From the NCBI GenBank assembly GCA_950295325.1, contig OX485805.1:59060283-59124282 (forward strand): a stretch of 64,000 bases of DNA, read 5' to 3'. The notes below the pieces were generated by a model. That model did not search any database. It was not told where the DNA came from and saw only the letters and a list, made by a program, of their open reading frames with translations. This DNA is from Polytrichum commune (lineage: Eukaryota; Streptophyta; Polytrichopsida; Polytrichales; Polytrichaceae). A program made the position numbers and the translations under genes. Below, in pieces: positions 10,626-24,281 of the stretch (positions within the stretch are counted from its first letter, which is position 1; every line of letters starts with the position of its first letter).

Positions 10626-13599
10626 TGCATCAACTTCTTCATTTCAAGAGCAAATTTCCTAACCACTTTGTGTTCACACTTGGACATTACTTGTTTTTGT
10701 TAATTTTGGTCCACTTTATGTAATGTGGATGTTAACTATAGTTTGTATATATATATATATACAAGTGCTCCCTAAAATGCATTGAAAGAAATCTAGTTAA
10801 CTATAGTTATTTCGGCAGTTCTTGATTATTTATTTTTAAACTTTTGGGTGATAAATGAGTAGCTTCAATCCTTGACCCGTATTTGAGAAGAAGGTGCACA
10901 AAATCCAAGAAAGGTTTGGCATAGTGAATAGCCATGGATAGGCATGAGCAAAGTGGACATCTACAATTGTAGTCTTTCATAGCAAAGGACAGAGCCTCAT
11001 GGTTCTACCGTTTTCTTGTTTAGTACAAACATTAGTTATGGTGAAAAGATTAGTATTACCCTTCTATGATTTTTCCTCTTTTTGGGGGGGAGGGGGGGGG
11101 GGGGGGAGATTTACAGTGGTCAATGTGGAGATTGTTTCATGACATTACAATCACTGAATAGAATCCATAAAATATGGGCCCAAAACACCACATTTTTTGA
11201 AAACAAGGATACTATTTGAGGTGAAGATATGATGACAAAAAAACCCTTATGGATACCAATTTATAACATTTGAAATACCAATATCATAAAATCTGGAAGG
11301 TAGTAGTTTCACAACTAAGCAAAAGGATATCTTTTGTAAGCATTGAGGTTAAACAACACTTACAAATTAAGGTAACCAATAAACCACAATATGTAGAATG
11401 CGAAGTGATAGTTAATATGAGATTTCAGAGGTACATAATAGAGTCATCCTTGAATTCGACTGGAGATTTGCTTAAGAGTTGGTTGTTTTGGATACAAAAC
11501 TTTTCGTGTTTGGAGGTTTTGAGCGAAGAGCGTTCTATATTGGTTTATTGGGGGCCAAACTCATTTTAGTACCAAATGGCATGCCAAATGAATTTGGCCC
11601 TCAATGAATCAATGTAGCAAGTTCTTTCAAACCTCCACACCAAGTCCAAACATGCAAATATAACTTACTAAACATGGAAAGTAATGTATGTAAAACAAAC
11701 CAACTCCGGACCAAATCTCTAATTGATTTTTAAAAGTATAACTCAACACTATCCAAAGCAAGCAAAAGGAAGCAATCAAATATAAGGACAACATAGAATA
11801 AAAATCAAACATCCAACAATAGCCAAATGATGGCAAAGTCATTTGACCAAGGGCATAGAAGAAACCACCTTCTCCGACATCCCCATTCAATTCATGATTA
11901 ATCAATCCTTGTCTAAATTTTTTGCTACATCTCTAGAAGTAACAAGACAACTCAAGTAAATTGATGTATAGCATATTTACAAAGACCTCTATCTATATTA
12001 TAATTCTGGATATGTAGATGTTGTCCCAATCAGTGTTCCAAAGTTTCAAAATTGTTGTTGTCAACAACAATATGTAGAACAGAATGTGCATCGATGATAT
12101 GGGACATCAATTCCTTATGCATGGGTGCAATGGACTAGGACGGCATAGACTCAACCTAGTTTGAACATATGGTAGACACAAAAAGCCCCAAAGAAAATAA
12201 GCTCATGGTTTTTCAACCTTAATGTTTTTGCTAAGAGGGCTTTGACAAGTTTTCCTCTTTCACCAGAGTTAAACAATGCATTGGGATAGCTAAAAGACAG
12301 TCCAACACATGAGACATTTACTACATTGCACCAAAGTCTCTGTACTAAACACAACAGTGGAGTGCCATCAAAGACATAATCAGACTGCCATTCTGCAATG
12401 GTACACTAGTAGAATTCAGGACTGCAGAATGCAGTTTACTAAACAGATCTCATAACGAAAGTCAGGAAGTTCATAATCAATAAATTTTCCCAAGGTAGTG
12501 AGGTTGTTAGGCAAATCTGACAGTGCATAACTAGTATACAGGATGGAGAGAAGAATCTACGATCCTCTGGTTATTATTTCTATGTGAAAGTGGAGCCTTG
12601 GAGCCACTGGAATTTGTGCCGAAACATTTGATTCAATTACTTGAGGGGTCTTGTGCTGGAGGTGTGTTGTGATATTAAAGATTTCTGTGACGAGGTCTAC
12701 TAACTCACAGAAATAAAATGTTAGGTGAAAGAGTAGAAGTAGCACTGACCAACCTGTGCCACACAAATGTCACCTTACGTGCCTGTGCAAACGTGACATC
12801 CAGAGCTTGTCACAGTGGAACAAGTCAACACCGATTGCTATGTGGTGTCAGAGATCAGCCCACATGCCATCAAAAAAGTTATCTTGAACCACAGCTCCTG
12901 CAGATTCATACAGAAGCACCCTTTTCCGGAAAGCCTGTAGAGACCGCTTGTCGTGTGGTGAGCAGCTCTGCAACGCAACCACTTTCCGTTAGAATTAACT
13001 TACAAGTGACGGACATGTGTAGCTGATTGTGACTCTATTAGAGCATGCCTACACCAATGTAGGACGAGTATAAAGGTGAGAACATGGGCTTAGAATTTGT
13101 GCCACTCATGTAAGGGGTTCCAATACAAACCTCCCCCCTATAGGTTTCTGATTGATACATCCCCAACTTAATATCACTAGACTAATTCCTGGGTCAAATG
13201 TGCTAAGAGAAATCCCCGTGCAATAAGGACTTCCCAGCTTTCTCATCTTCAACTCACTTGAGGGCCAAGGGTATGGTATGAATATACAATATCAATGATG
13301 GCATAAAAAACCTACCTGAATGGTATAAAAATTGTAATACCACTCAGATTTTTGATTCTTGGTGGGTGTCACAAGATTAGAAATCTATACATACTGAAGT
13401 CATTATTAAGTCAATATGATATTGATACTACGGTAAGTTTACCTAGGTAAGGATCTTGGATGGTATATAGACAAAATGGTATAAAGAACAATATTATCCA
13501 CAAAGATCTATGCCCTTCTGATATTTAAAAAAAATGTAAACTTTCATTACATAGACCCGAGTGCTGTCAAAAAAGAAGACGATACTAGTCCAACACGGT
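10626..13599. other. No gene recognised; simple repeats
   Basis: A TA run lies at 10746-10762 and a G run of about 20 bases at 11085-11107. The ORFs at 11270-11569 (plus), 11627-11905 (minus) and 12718-13026 (plus) have no motif I can name. DNA near 11910-11970 resembles 25875-25930 (TTGCTACATyTCcAGAgGTAAC), so part of this stretch is a dispersed repeat. CACTAGTAGAATTC at about 12403 looks like a CACTA-type terminus, but I found no partner. Confidence 0.4.
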
Positions 13600-16500
13600 C
13601 TACACCACCCGGCTATACAAAGGCAGCAAATAATTGCTGTATCCTAAGCTATTGAAGGTTAAGACCCTACGCATCAGCTACCTCTCGAAGTCCCCAAACA
13701 TTAAACCGAAATATGGGGTGGAAATCTTACAAAAGCCTTTTTGTTCAGTAGAATATCTGCAACATAATGAATCCATAAGCAGTTTGTCTTCAGGAACCTG
13801 CAGCAAAATATATCCAGGTCATCACTGACTTCATTAAGTAACGAAAGGTCACAAGCACCAGAACCTGCTCGTTTACAAGCCTCCTTCACCATCAACAGCA
13901 ACACTTACCGTCCCTCCCATTTCCCTTGAGTAACTTTCAGCATCTGTCGATATGTGTCTGCCTGCAACAACAATATAATCAAGTTCAGTAATACACTCAA
14001 TTTAATACTTTGGCCTACTTCTGGATAAAGGCAAACTTGCAACGTTGAGCATTTTTATACATGGAATCAAATAGAGCCCACAAGAGGGAAGTGCTGCCTT
14101 AGAGTGAAATAACTGTCATCTACTCAATTATGATGCATCTATAGTCTCTGAAGTACCTCATCACCAGTCAGGCCTTCATAGAGAGCTGGGTCTGCTGGTA
14201 AGTTGCAAAAGAACACATCTTTCCCTGTTGCATCAATACCAATTCGAAATTACTTTTTTTTTTATGACATTTGATTTACAGTATTGACAATGAATTTGCA
14301 GAAGCTTGAGACCTAGTAAACAGCTCAGAATCAAGGCACTGAAGTAAAAGGAGTGCTTAAAATATGATAAAATGAACGTACTCTTTTAGGATGTTCAGTA
14401 TTAAAACCTGTATCAAGACGCGAGAGAGTAAAGTCAATCAGGGACACATGTACGCCAAACGACTTCACATGCTTGTCCTCACCAAGCAATCGGAATGGCA
14501 CATGTTCCTCTTCGTCTCTTGCAATTACAATATTTCTCCTGTCGATGGAAAGTATTAGGTTGAGATCAGAACCAGATTTCAAATAAGTAAGCATTGGATG
14601 CATTTTATTTTCATATTAGCTTTGTGCATCTTTATGCACTCAGATATTGCAGCACACAGCTATTAGACCGTACACACTGTCGATCACATGTTACTGTTAC
14701 TTGGTTGCATAACATTTCAACAACATACTTACTCACTAAAGTTCTCTTTGTCCGTAAGTATGCTTGCATGTGAGCTGAAAACTTCATAGTTAAAAGAGAC
14801 TTGTACATTCTTATGGTACTATGGACATCTGACAAGTAGAAATCACATTATATAACTTAGGCAGGTACTATTCTAAATCTGCGGTTGGAGGTGAATAGCT
14901 GGATTTGCAGCCTGCGAATAAATCTTTGACTGGACACTATGTGAAGAGGAAAGGAGAGCTACCAGTGGAGATCTCGGTGCTCAAATTGGCAAACCTCTTC
15001 TCCTACTGCTAGTGCTAGAACAACCTGCACACGGTGAGGTTTGTGATGATTCAAACTTGAGTTAGGTGGCATGTGCTCATCAGATTCACCAAATTAATGC
15101 TACCCACGAGTGAGGGAAGTTTGCCATAAAATTCAAACAACTTCCAGATACTTGGTACCACAATAAGCCAAAGCCTCCTACTAGATCACTACAGTGAGGC
15201 ACTTCCAGCTGTAGGATTCATGTCATAAGCAAAGACTATATTGCAAAGGCAATCATGTGTCGAGATGCCACCACCACTTTCAGAGATTGCGATGGATCCA
15301 GTTTTATGTTCTTGTAACGCAGAACATTAGAACAGAAATTAGCTCACCTGGACCAACAGACTCCGAGCTTCATTGAAATTAGCTAAGACAAAATTCTCCA
15401 GATCTCGTCCTCCATCTGTTAGCACAAACACCACATACAACTGCAATCCTAGCTAATCAGTGCCAATCCCAACATGAAAAGCAGAAGGGCACAAAGTTAT
15501 CGCTCGTGAAAACTACTGACAACTATTACGTAGCACTCCGAATATTTAAGCAAATATATGCAAGCGAGAGGGGAAGATAGGTTGCTTTTTGGTCCTGATT
15601 AGCTTTAGAAATTCCTAGAGATTTGTTCGTGGACTAACAGGACACTTAATACTAGAATTAAATTATGGGGCGCTTGGACATATGATTGCATGATTCAGCT
15701 ACGGGTTATAGAAGTGGACATTTCTGTTGTGGTAGTTTAGTACTGATTCAGTCAAAAATAGATACAGGGTCGCTAGTAATTTTGTAGTCCTGCATAAAGA
15801 TTCAGCACACCTCCCATAAGCATCTCGTGTTTGAATTGATGTGCAAAGGTACATCTGAGTTGCAGGTGGAACACATCGCTCAACAAATCTTGGAGTACCT
15901 GCTGATCTGGAAAGAGAAGGGGATGGTCATTCTTGGAGGTATTCTTAGCATCCCAGTCCTCCCAAGCTCGCACAAGCTCAGGGTCGTAGCAGCCTTGACA
16001 AGTACGCGTGCTGCCACGTTCCAGATAGGTTTATGAGTTTGTATACTGATCTCCTTTGGTCAGTCAAGAAAGAAATTGAACAATTGGCAGTAATGAATAT
16101 GAGGTCTCTGAGCTTGCTGTTTCATGTTGATACTTTTCAATGAAACAAATATGATCTTCACTGTCAGGTTGGGGAGCGTCTTTTCTCACGATCAGGAAAT
16201 TCCTCCACATATACTTCCTGTACTGTATAAAATTTTGTCATTCTTGTGTAATTTGCTAGCTGCAATGGACAGATCCTTTAACCATAGCTCCTCCTATTTT
16301 GGAAGAACTGAGAGCATTCCAATCACATGTGAAAAAAGAGAGGCTCTTCAAAATTTAACACAAAACGAAAGGGGATAAGGGATAAGCAACAGATGTCATA
16401 CGCTTTTGTTTCAACAAACGTTGTGCACATGTTATCAGAATCTCCGAAAGGCCCACCACGCAGCTTGTTAAGAGCGTTGGAAAGAACCACCTCACTAAAC

Positions 16501-17950
16501 ATTTCAGCTGATGTCTGCAATGAACACACACAAGTAAACATCGATCTGACATATATCTCTACGCTGGGTCATGCTATATGATCAATTTTGAGCAGGTTAC
16601 AAAACCCCAGCCTAAGCATTCAAACTTAGTCTTGTTTTTTATGAAAATCTCAGTACTAACTACTACTCTCTTCAGAAATTTACAACGTTATTCTCGATTC
16701 AATTGCTGCCCTGTGACGTCGATAATCGCAAAACATTTTCTGACTCAAAACATAATCCAGCCATGCATGTGCACTCCACATTATCTACCTTTTGGTGTTC
16801 ACCGTTAACAAGGAAAGTGCCATCCATGGGAACAATCTTGAAGACATTTCCGCCTCCTTTGAAGACCTCTCCAAAAGTCCCTTCTCCCAGCTTCTTGATA
16901 TCCCTCAAATTGCTGTCAAACCATAGGCATGATTTTAGAACTTCCCATGTTTTATCATGCACGCTAACCGTACCTTGTTGAGCAGACAAGATGCTCTTAC
17001 CAGAAAATTATCAGGGTAGGAACTTTTTACATACATCAAATAAAAAACCTGGTCGTCTGAACTTATAATTTTCCTCTAATTGAAGACCACATGCCTATCC
17101 TTTGAGCCGAGACAACTCGATACAGATCTGACACCGATTCAAGTTTAAAAGGCCGGTTGATCATCAGTTTTCATTCCAGATTTAGAAGCAACTTCTTTCA
17201 GTGGTGAAATTTCAAGGGAAAACGTTTTAAGAGCAAAAATATCAGTAGGGTGGTAATGACCAAAAATCTGAAAGTGCGTCACTGAATGTCAGAAGCCTCG
17301 TTTGCTGGCATTCTTGCAGAAGTGCATCAAAGACTGACAGAAGTTGATCCGTTTCCACCTGCTCCTCAGCATCTAAATCTACCACCTTCACATGTACGCA
17401 CCACTCAAGCCATTTAGAGTTGTAAATTTAATCTGTACAGATGGAGAAACAAAGTACACTTCATTTGTTTCGGTAAGAATGCCTTCCATGCACATCTAAA
17501 CAACTTTGGTTTCCTAAAATGGACAGTCAACGACTATTCCGCCAGGCAGAGATCAAAAATAAATTATTGAACACATGGAATGATTAAAGATAACAACAAA
17601 TCTCACCTGAATTTCGTCAACTTCTTCATCTGAGGAACTACCACAATTTTCTCCATCCTCATACTCGTCTTCTTCAATAGCAGGTGCACACAGGCTGATC
17701 TTGCCAAATTGAAATTCCAGCTCCTCGTCTTTTTGAAGAGTGTCTAATCGACTTACCAAAGAGCTGGTTCCGAAATCAGGATAAGTGCAGCCATCTATTG
17801 TAAATGGGTCAGTTGAAGTTAGTGCTTGCTCATTAATCTTGGGGAGGCTTCTGCTTCTTCTTCCTATAATGTCTTCCATGGTGAAATTTTCATTATGAGT
17901 TGGTTCTTGCTCATCAATAGTGGGGATTCTGCTCCTTCTTCCGAGATTCT
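13600..17950 (-). CDS. Haspin-type serine/threonine kinase, multi-exon gene
   Basis: Haspin phosphorylates histone H3 on threonine 3 at mitotic chromatin. Exons I can place on the minus strand: 17879-17607 (ATG and acidic N-terminal region), about 17390-17270 (VETDQLLSVFDALLQE, LLTFSDALS), about 17000-16789 (glycine loop GEGTFGEVF, then VFKIVPMDG and VNGEHQK), 16514 to about 16390 (FSEVVLSNALNKLR, FVETKAYD), about 16015-15899 (LVRAWEDWDAKN), 15440-15348 (DGGRDLENFVL), 15024-14963 (QFEHRDLHW), 14538-14408 (SLIDFTLSRLD), 14224-14157 (DPALYEGLTGDE), 13961-13909 (ADTYRQMLKV), 13797-13731 (CLWIHYVADILL) and 13677-13600 (RRVLTFNSLGYSNY, stop). From 15440 onward the splice phases agree. DFT in place of DFG is the haspin signature. 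HRDLHWRN has R where G is usual. The last intron would be only 53 bp. The 5' side meets the Mutator-like element at about 17.96 kb, so upstream exons or the promoter may be displaced. Confidence 0.88.
17800..17948 (-). repeat. Tandem duplication inside the haspin 5' exon
   Basis: Upstream of the ATG at 17877-17879 the same frame stays open to a TAA at about 17963 and encodes LGRRSRIPTIDEQEP. This resembles the IIGRRSRSLPKINEQ encoded just after the ATG. The DNA behind the two segments is a direct repeat of about 70 bp. Either the first exon is longer and starts in an exon beyond the mobile element, or the upstream copy is 5' UTR. Confidence 0.6.
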
Positions 17951-18019
17951 CCTCCCTTTGGGGTTAGGGTACAAAGGGCCCACGCACATGGACAACCGGG
18001 TGGGCCGCCACCCGCCACC

Positions 18020-18350
18020 CCCTGTCACTAGGGCGCTCCATAGAACCAAGGGCAGAGTGCACCCTGGCCATGGATGCGCCCTGGGACGGTGGACGGCCGG
18101 GATTTAAGGCGGGCAGCGGGCCCTGCCAGGGCTGCGGGCAGGCTGCGGGCCCCGGGCTGCCGGGCACAGGGGGAGGGAGACAGGGGAAGGGGGGGCTGAC
18201 ACCCCCCACTTGGGCACCAATGACAGGGGAGCACCGGCAGTTAATTACAGAAATCCCCTGTTGAGTGGGTTTCGCCAGTGGGATCTCAACCGGTTATGCC
18301 CAAAAATCTCCCCCATCACTGCTTCACACATGAGATTGCGAGCCGGGAGT
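18020..18350. repeat. Left terminal inverted repeat of the Mutator-like element
   Basis: From CCTGTCACTAGGGCGCTCCA at 18021 to CACACATGAGATTG this matches the reverse complement of the right arm with few differences. It lacks about 135 bp that the right arm carries at 23930-24064. Confidence 0.85.
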
Positions 18351-18766
18351 ACTTGGACACTTGGACTACCGTTCTCCCTCTTCAATATGACGCGTTTGGG
18401 AAACACAAAAGAAGGCACACTATCAAGATGTCGTTCTTTCATTAATATGACATATGGCGTAAATTTGTTGTATTATTGAGGGAATACAAAAACATAAGTA
18501 ATATAAGCTTCAAAATAGATACAACGTTTTAAGCAATATAGATGGTATGAAACAATATCTCATAACTCCACACAAATATAAATATTCCCAATAATTCTTG
18601 AAATAAGAGTTCAAATTTTTTTGGTGTTGCCTACCCAAGTTGGCAACGATTATCTGGATTTCTACTAACTTTTGAAAACTAACAATTTCATCAAAACCAA
18701 AATATCAAGAGTTTTTCAAAAAATGACTAGACAACAATGGTACATGATATTTACCAACCGACAAGG

Positions 18767-21700
18767 TTAAGCAAAACGAATATATTCATCCGGTAAGGGA
18801 ATTCCAGATATGGATTTCCCACTATGCTCAATAAGAAGGGTGTAAGATTGTGCATCTTTCCCTTCATTCGAGAAATTGTAGGTGATTAATTTTCCTAATT
18901 CCCATACATTGGCATTCTCGTTGTAAAGCTCGACCATTTGCCCAACATAAGAACCGTCCATTCCAATGGAACCAGTGTGAGATTCGCCCCGTATAATTGT
19001 ATTTCCACAATTATGGCAATCCTTACACTGCTCCCCATCGAACAACAAGTTGTGATCTCCACAAACCCGACATTTTTGTTTGTACAATTTAGGGAGTTGC
19101 ATCCGCTTTCGCTTTCGAGCCATAGATTGTCGTCGCCAAGCCTCCATTGTTGTTTCAGGTCATGCCAATGCAGTGCTTCTAATTATTGGTGGTCCTACAT
19201 AAGATAAGATTGGAATCAATAAAAATATATTTAATAAAACTCTTCAATTATTTAATAAAAACATTATTTTATTTTATGATAATTAATATATTTGATAATA
19301 CTTTTAAATTTATAACTAAAATTAAAATTATTTGAATATACCTTTAATTTATTTAAAAAATTAAAACTATTTTGATTGAATTTATATAAAATTGACATTT
19401 ATTTTATTAATTTAATTACAATATTAATTTATTTCATTTGATAAAAAACTAATTCATTTGATTAAAAATACAATTAATCTGATAAAATATCTGATTTATT
19501 TCATAAAATATTTTATTTATATGATAAGATATTTTATTAATTTAATTGATTAAAAATGTAATTTATTTTGTAAAATTTATAACTTATCTGATTAAAAACC
19601 ATTTTATTTGATAAAATTTCTAACTTCTTTGATACAATATCAGATTTATTTGATTTAAAATCTATATTATTATGTAAAATATCTAATTTATTTTATAAAA
19701 ATATTTTTTAATTAAAAAACAACCTTAATTATGTTCACATTCATTTTAAAGTAATATGAAGATATTATTATTTATTTCATAAAAATATTAATTTATTTCA
19801 TAACCATTTTAAACAATTCCATAACAATTTTAATGGAGTATATTAAATTAGAAGTACCTGATGCTTATGAGGGGTTTGTGTCTCCACTTGAACCAGCTAC
19901 ATCTTTGTTTTTGGGATTCCATGGCCTCCCATGCCCAAACCTGGTCCTTGATACATTCGCTTGAACTGAAGCGATACTACTACCAGCGCGAGGCAAAGAA
20001 ATACGTCTAGGAACTAATTGAGGGTTGAAAGCAAATTGAAGCTCTCTTTTTAGGTCATTCAACCTTCTAATTGCGTTTTCTACATGTTCTAGTCCTATAT
20101 TTTTCATCTTATCAGTTGTGAAATAATCTCGACCCAACTCATTATATAAATCATTTAGTTTTTCCAAACGAACTTGGGTATGAAGATGAGCCTCCACTTC
20201 TCTTGTTTCCACTTGTATCACATTAAGGCTATCGTCTCGTTCACCAATATCATCAATTGCTAGAGGAAGAGGGTTAATTTCAGGGCTTTGTGGAGGAGAA
20301 ACCACGTCATCTTTTCCCACATCGTCTAAATTGTTTACAAATCCACCTTCTTCAAACATACAATATACGCTTCAAATATGTGAATTCTTCATCCACCAAC
20401 TTCCTCACAGTAAGAAGATGTTTGCAAATAGAAACTCTATCTTCACACTCACAACACTCAATGCCCAAATTCACTGCATACCATCGCTCATGTATTGTTT
20501 GGCTACGGATGATAAATTCCATACCAACATCATCGATAACTTCAAGGTTTCTTGGAGGATCAACCTTAATCTTTTCTACCATGACGTTAGCATTCTGCAT
20601 GCGGGCTGTATATTGTCTATCTTTTCTCCTTGTTGAATACTTTCGTGAATCGCTTAGTGCATTGACATGCATGTAGTACTCTATCAATGTCCCACCACCA
20701 ACTCTAAGGCCCGTTCCAGGTTGTCCTACACATCAAAGACAATAAAGGTTAATAACAATTATAATATTATGAAAATTAATATTACATATGTATGTTATTA
20801 TTTAATTGATAATTCATATATTATTCAAATATTCAAATCAATCACATACCTACAAGTGCCCAAATTAGTTGATCCAATCGTCGATTGACTTTCTTATCGA
20901 GCAAAGTATATTTTATGAAATGCCATAATCTTTCCACAAGATTTGTTGTATTCACAAATCCATGCTCGTATAGACGATTGAATCGTGGCCACATACCACG
21001 CCACTTGCAGTTCCCCGCCCATCCAGTCGCAACATTGTTCAAAACAAGTTTTTCGCTTGCCCATGTGATTTTGAATTCAACATATTTTGTATTGAACTGG
21101 GTCTCGGTGAGGCATTCCAAAAGGCCACACATATCACGATAAAGTTAAGTTCTCTTATCAACAGTCACATGAGACACAAGATGTTCCATCCACGCTTTTT
21201 TAACATGAAACCAACACAACAATAATTTGCATTTGATTTGCTCACCACCTGTGATATTGTTCGCCCAACATCATGGATCCTCATTGATTAATGTTGTGAA
21301 AGCGTTAAACTTTGTTGTGCTTTTGTCAATAACTATTGCATTGGGTCTAACAGGTCCCATTCTCTCAAAGACTGCTTGCAAAGTAATCCTTAATGTCATT
21401 GCCTCATGACCTGCTTGATAATCTTTAGAACAAAGCATCAAGAAAATGGGCATACCGTATCCGCGATTATTGGGATACATTGTAGTATACAACGGCAACC
21501 CATACTGGTTGGTCTTGAAAGTACTGTCAATTGCCCAAGCCGAGTTTGGAGTAATTTGAATAGCCAGCTCCCGCATCCAATCGTTTCGTATGACTAAAAC
21601 AAAAGGACGTTTCTCTGGGTCTTCATTGTCTGGATCGTAAGCTTGAAAATAAATGACTACGCCGTTTTCTTTCCAACTATCTAATTGGCTGTGTATGTTG

Positions 21701-23227
21701 GCCCAATCATCGTCCTTCACTTGTCCACCTTTTTGCATAGAGTATGCCAAATTAGAAACCTCTTTTGGGGTAGGAAAAAACCTATAAGAAACTCTTTCAT
21801 GAGGCTCAACTTGTTCCTGTAAAATAGGCGCCCTACTTTGAGTTGCAACAACTGCTGAATTCACCTTATTCATGTTATGCAAGTTTTCTTGGAGATGATG
21901 AATGGCCAGAGGGTGGAGAGGCAAGAAGAACATGTCATCAATTGAACCAGGAACATGTCCAGAGTGTCCTTTGTGAAGATGGATCTGTAATATATCTCAA
22001 CATCAAAATATGTAATAATAATTATTCAAATTAAAAAGAAATATATAAATTTAGTTATACAAATATGCTTAAAAAATAAAGAATTCAAATGAGGTTAGCA
22101 ATATTACCTCTACATCTTTGTCGTTATTTGTTGGATGCACAATCTTGATGAGGAACTCACATACAGCATATCTTGTTGTACTATATTGTCGAATTTTTGT
22201 GGTGGGTAAAACAAGTGAAGTTTCATTTGTCCTTCTTTTTTTCCCATCCCGAAAATAGCCGCCCTGACTACACCGATATACAATAACTCTTGCGGGAAAA
22301 GGGGTGGCAGTAACGATATACTCATGATTAAGTTTCAAATGGACCTGATATTCATAACAATGCCAACATATAAGATTATCAATATATTTAAATAAAATAC
22401 TAATATACTATAATCAAATATATAAAGAATAAAAAAATTGAATTATGATGAAAGGAATAAATATAATATTACCTTATGCTAAAAAATGAGCTCTTTCAAT
22501 CTTTCATCTAGATAATTGGTTGGCAAACGAATGACCTCATCTTAGTGATATTTTTTCGCTTTATTGGGCTTGGACGTTTCTTTGCAGAGCACATAGAACA
22601 TTGAAGGCAAATTTCTTTAATGTATTTGTGCGGGATTCCATAGTGAGAAGATCCTACGAGCCACCCTTTTGAATTGATAATATTTTGGGTAGCATTCATT
22701 CCATGATGTGGAATTTGACTTGTATGGGCTTCAGACACAATATTCTCACACTCTTCAAGAAAAGGAATAACAAGGTGAGAGATGTTAACATTCTTATGAA
22801 ACAGTCTCAAGTGGTTATTGTGTTGTGCTACACGTAGGCTATTCTCTAGTTTCCTCCATTTTTTTAATGCCTATCGATGGGTAATAACTAATGACAAATT
22901 GGATTTGGCAAATGATGGTTCTACACTCAATACCCCCTCACCAGTGGCCTCGATTTCATGTTGAAGACATGAAATCATGTAGCTATATGATCGCTCTGAA
23001 AAAATATGAAAAGTTCGTGAAACAAATTGTGAAATTTGGAGATGAGTATCACCCTCTGGACTACTCACATCTCCAAGCTCTTGCACATTACCGTCAACTA
23101 CGTCTTCATCAATGAAGACATCGTAGTCTATGTCAATATCCTCGTTATCAAGGATATTGTCTTCAATTACCTCGTTCATTTCTACTTCTACGTCTTCAAC
23201 AACATCATAACCTTTCGTACCCTCCAT
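18767..23227 (-). pseudogene. MULE transposase with SWIM zinc finger, interrupted by stops
   Basis: Modules in order on the minus strand: an acidic N-terminal region from ATG 23227; a His/Cys segment at 22508-22810 (HTSQIPHHGMN, CLQCSMC); an exon at about 22344-22108; a large exon from 21984 to 20850 with the MULE catalytic region (WAIDSTFK near 21528, AIVIDKST near 21327, NLVERLWHFIKY); an exon from 20725 carrying a SWIM finger (CECEDRVSICKH, 20453-20418); a C-terminal part at 19865-20359; and a last exon ending at 18767 with a zinc-ribbon-like CRVCGD...CKDCHNCG. It would cut and rejoin its own element in the nucleus. Otherwise open frames are broken by TAG at 22871-22873, TGA at 21271-21273 and TAA at 21145-21147, with a frame shift near 20355 and probably a TGA in the last exon. 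I judge it inactive. Confidence 0.88.
19196..19864. other. Very AT-rich stretch inside the transposase gene
   Basis: It lies between the last two coding exons of the transposase on the minus strand and has no ORF. It is probably intron DNA, built largely from TTTATTTnATAAAAT-like motifs in degenerate repetition. Confidence 0.5.
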
Positions 23228-23260
23228 TGCAAGAAAATACAATAATTGGACACAAAACAA

Positions 23261-23856
23261 TCAAATAGTTGGACACAAAACAACGAGAATTAAAAAATAA
23301 TGATGGAAGTTTGGAATTCTTGCAAGAACTTAAAGCTTAAGCGGTTATGTAATCAAAATTATTTTTAACATAGCTTTTATTTTTGGTCTTTTATATTTGT
23401 ATTTTTGAGTTTGCCTATCCTAAAAGTAAAAGCTACTTAAGTTAACGGTCTATTTAGTTTGTGAAATGATCATTAAATCCCCTCATAAACCCCTCCTATC
23501 CTCTTTGTTAGTTTATGGTAGCACCTAGTGGCCTAACTTAACTTAAGATAGACATGCCTAACTCCGGTATAGCAATAATTAGAATACCTATATTTCAATG
23601 GTATGTGGTATGTGGTTCCAAATATGGACATCAAATAGTGAACATTTAGACTTGATAATGAACATAATTGAATGTACTTATATGACCATTTTATGAGCAC
23701 GATAAATATACGCCATACGCTCCAAATTGCCATAATTATTTTCACCTAGCTTTTATATTTGGTCTTTATGTTTGCCTAGCCCCATCCTAATAGCTGTTGA
23801 AATTCATGGTCTAATTGAGGAGAACAATCCTTCAAAGCATGAAGAGTATCCAAATG
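23261..23856. other. Non-coding interior of the Mutator-like element
   Basis: Two similar segments (about 23370-23440 and 23745-23800, both with TAGCTTTTATwTTTGGTCTT) form a direct repeat. Between them lies DNA that weakly resembles 8800-9070. It may hold the promoter of the transposase on the minus strand, but I can point to no clear box. Confidence 0.4.
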
Positions 23857-24281
23857 CCGGCTCCCTCTCAGTCTCATGTGTGAAGCAGTGATGGGGGAGA
23901 TTTTTTTTGGGCATAACCGGTTGAGATCCTAGTGTTTGCCGGGTCAACCAGTTACATGTTGACATCCTCCGGTTTTCCTTTATTAAATTGAGGTAGATTC
24001 GATAATTTCCTCTTAAACTGATCGGTCATTTTCCTGCAGTCTTGAACTTCAACTGGTTATTTATGAAACCCACTCAACAGGGGATTTATGTAATTAACTG
24101 CCGGTGCTCCCCTGTCATTGGTGCCCAAGTGGGGGGGGTGTCAGCCCCCCCTTCCCCTGTGCCCGGCAGCCCTGGCAGGGCCCATTGCCCGCCTTAAATC
24201 CCGGCCGTCCACCGTCCCATGGCGCATCCATGGCCAAGGTGCACTCTGCCCTTGGTTCCATGGAGCGCCCTAGTGACAGGG
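23857..24281. repeat. Right terminal inverted repeat, with a 135-bp extra segment
   Basis: It matches the left arm in two blocks, 23857-23929 and 24065-24281. The segment between them, 23930-24064, is missing from the left arm. That segment resembles dispersed DNA at 38460-38620, 40830-40985, 43085-43235 and 47105-47250, so either a repeat inserted here or the left arm lost it. Confidence 0.8.

Noticed and set aside
17964-18264. Overlapping ORFs in the GC-rich arm of the Mutator-like element
   Set aside because: All arise from low stop density in GC-rich DNA. The opposite arm at 24104-24481 gives the same artefacts.
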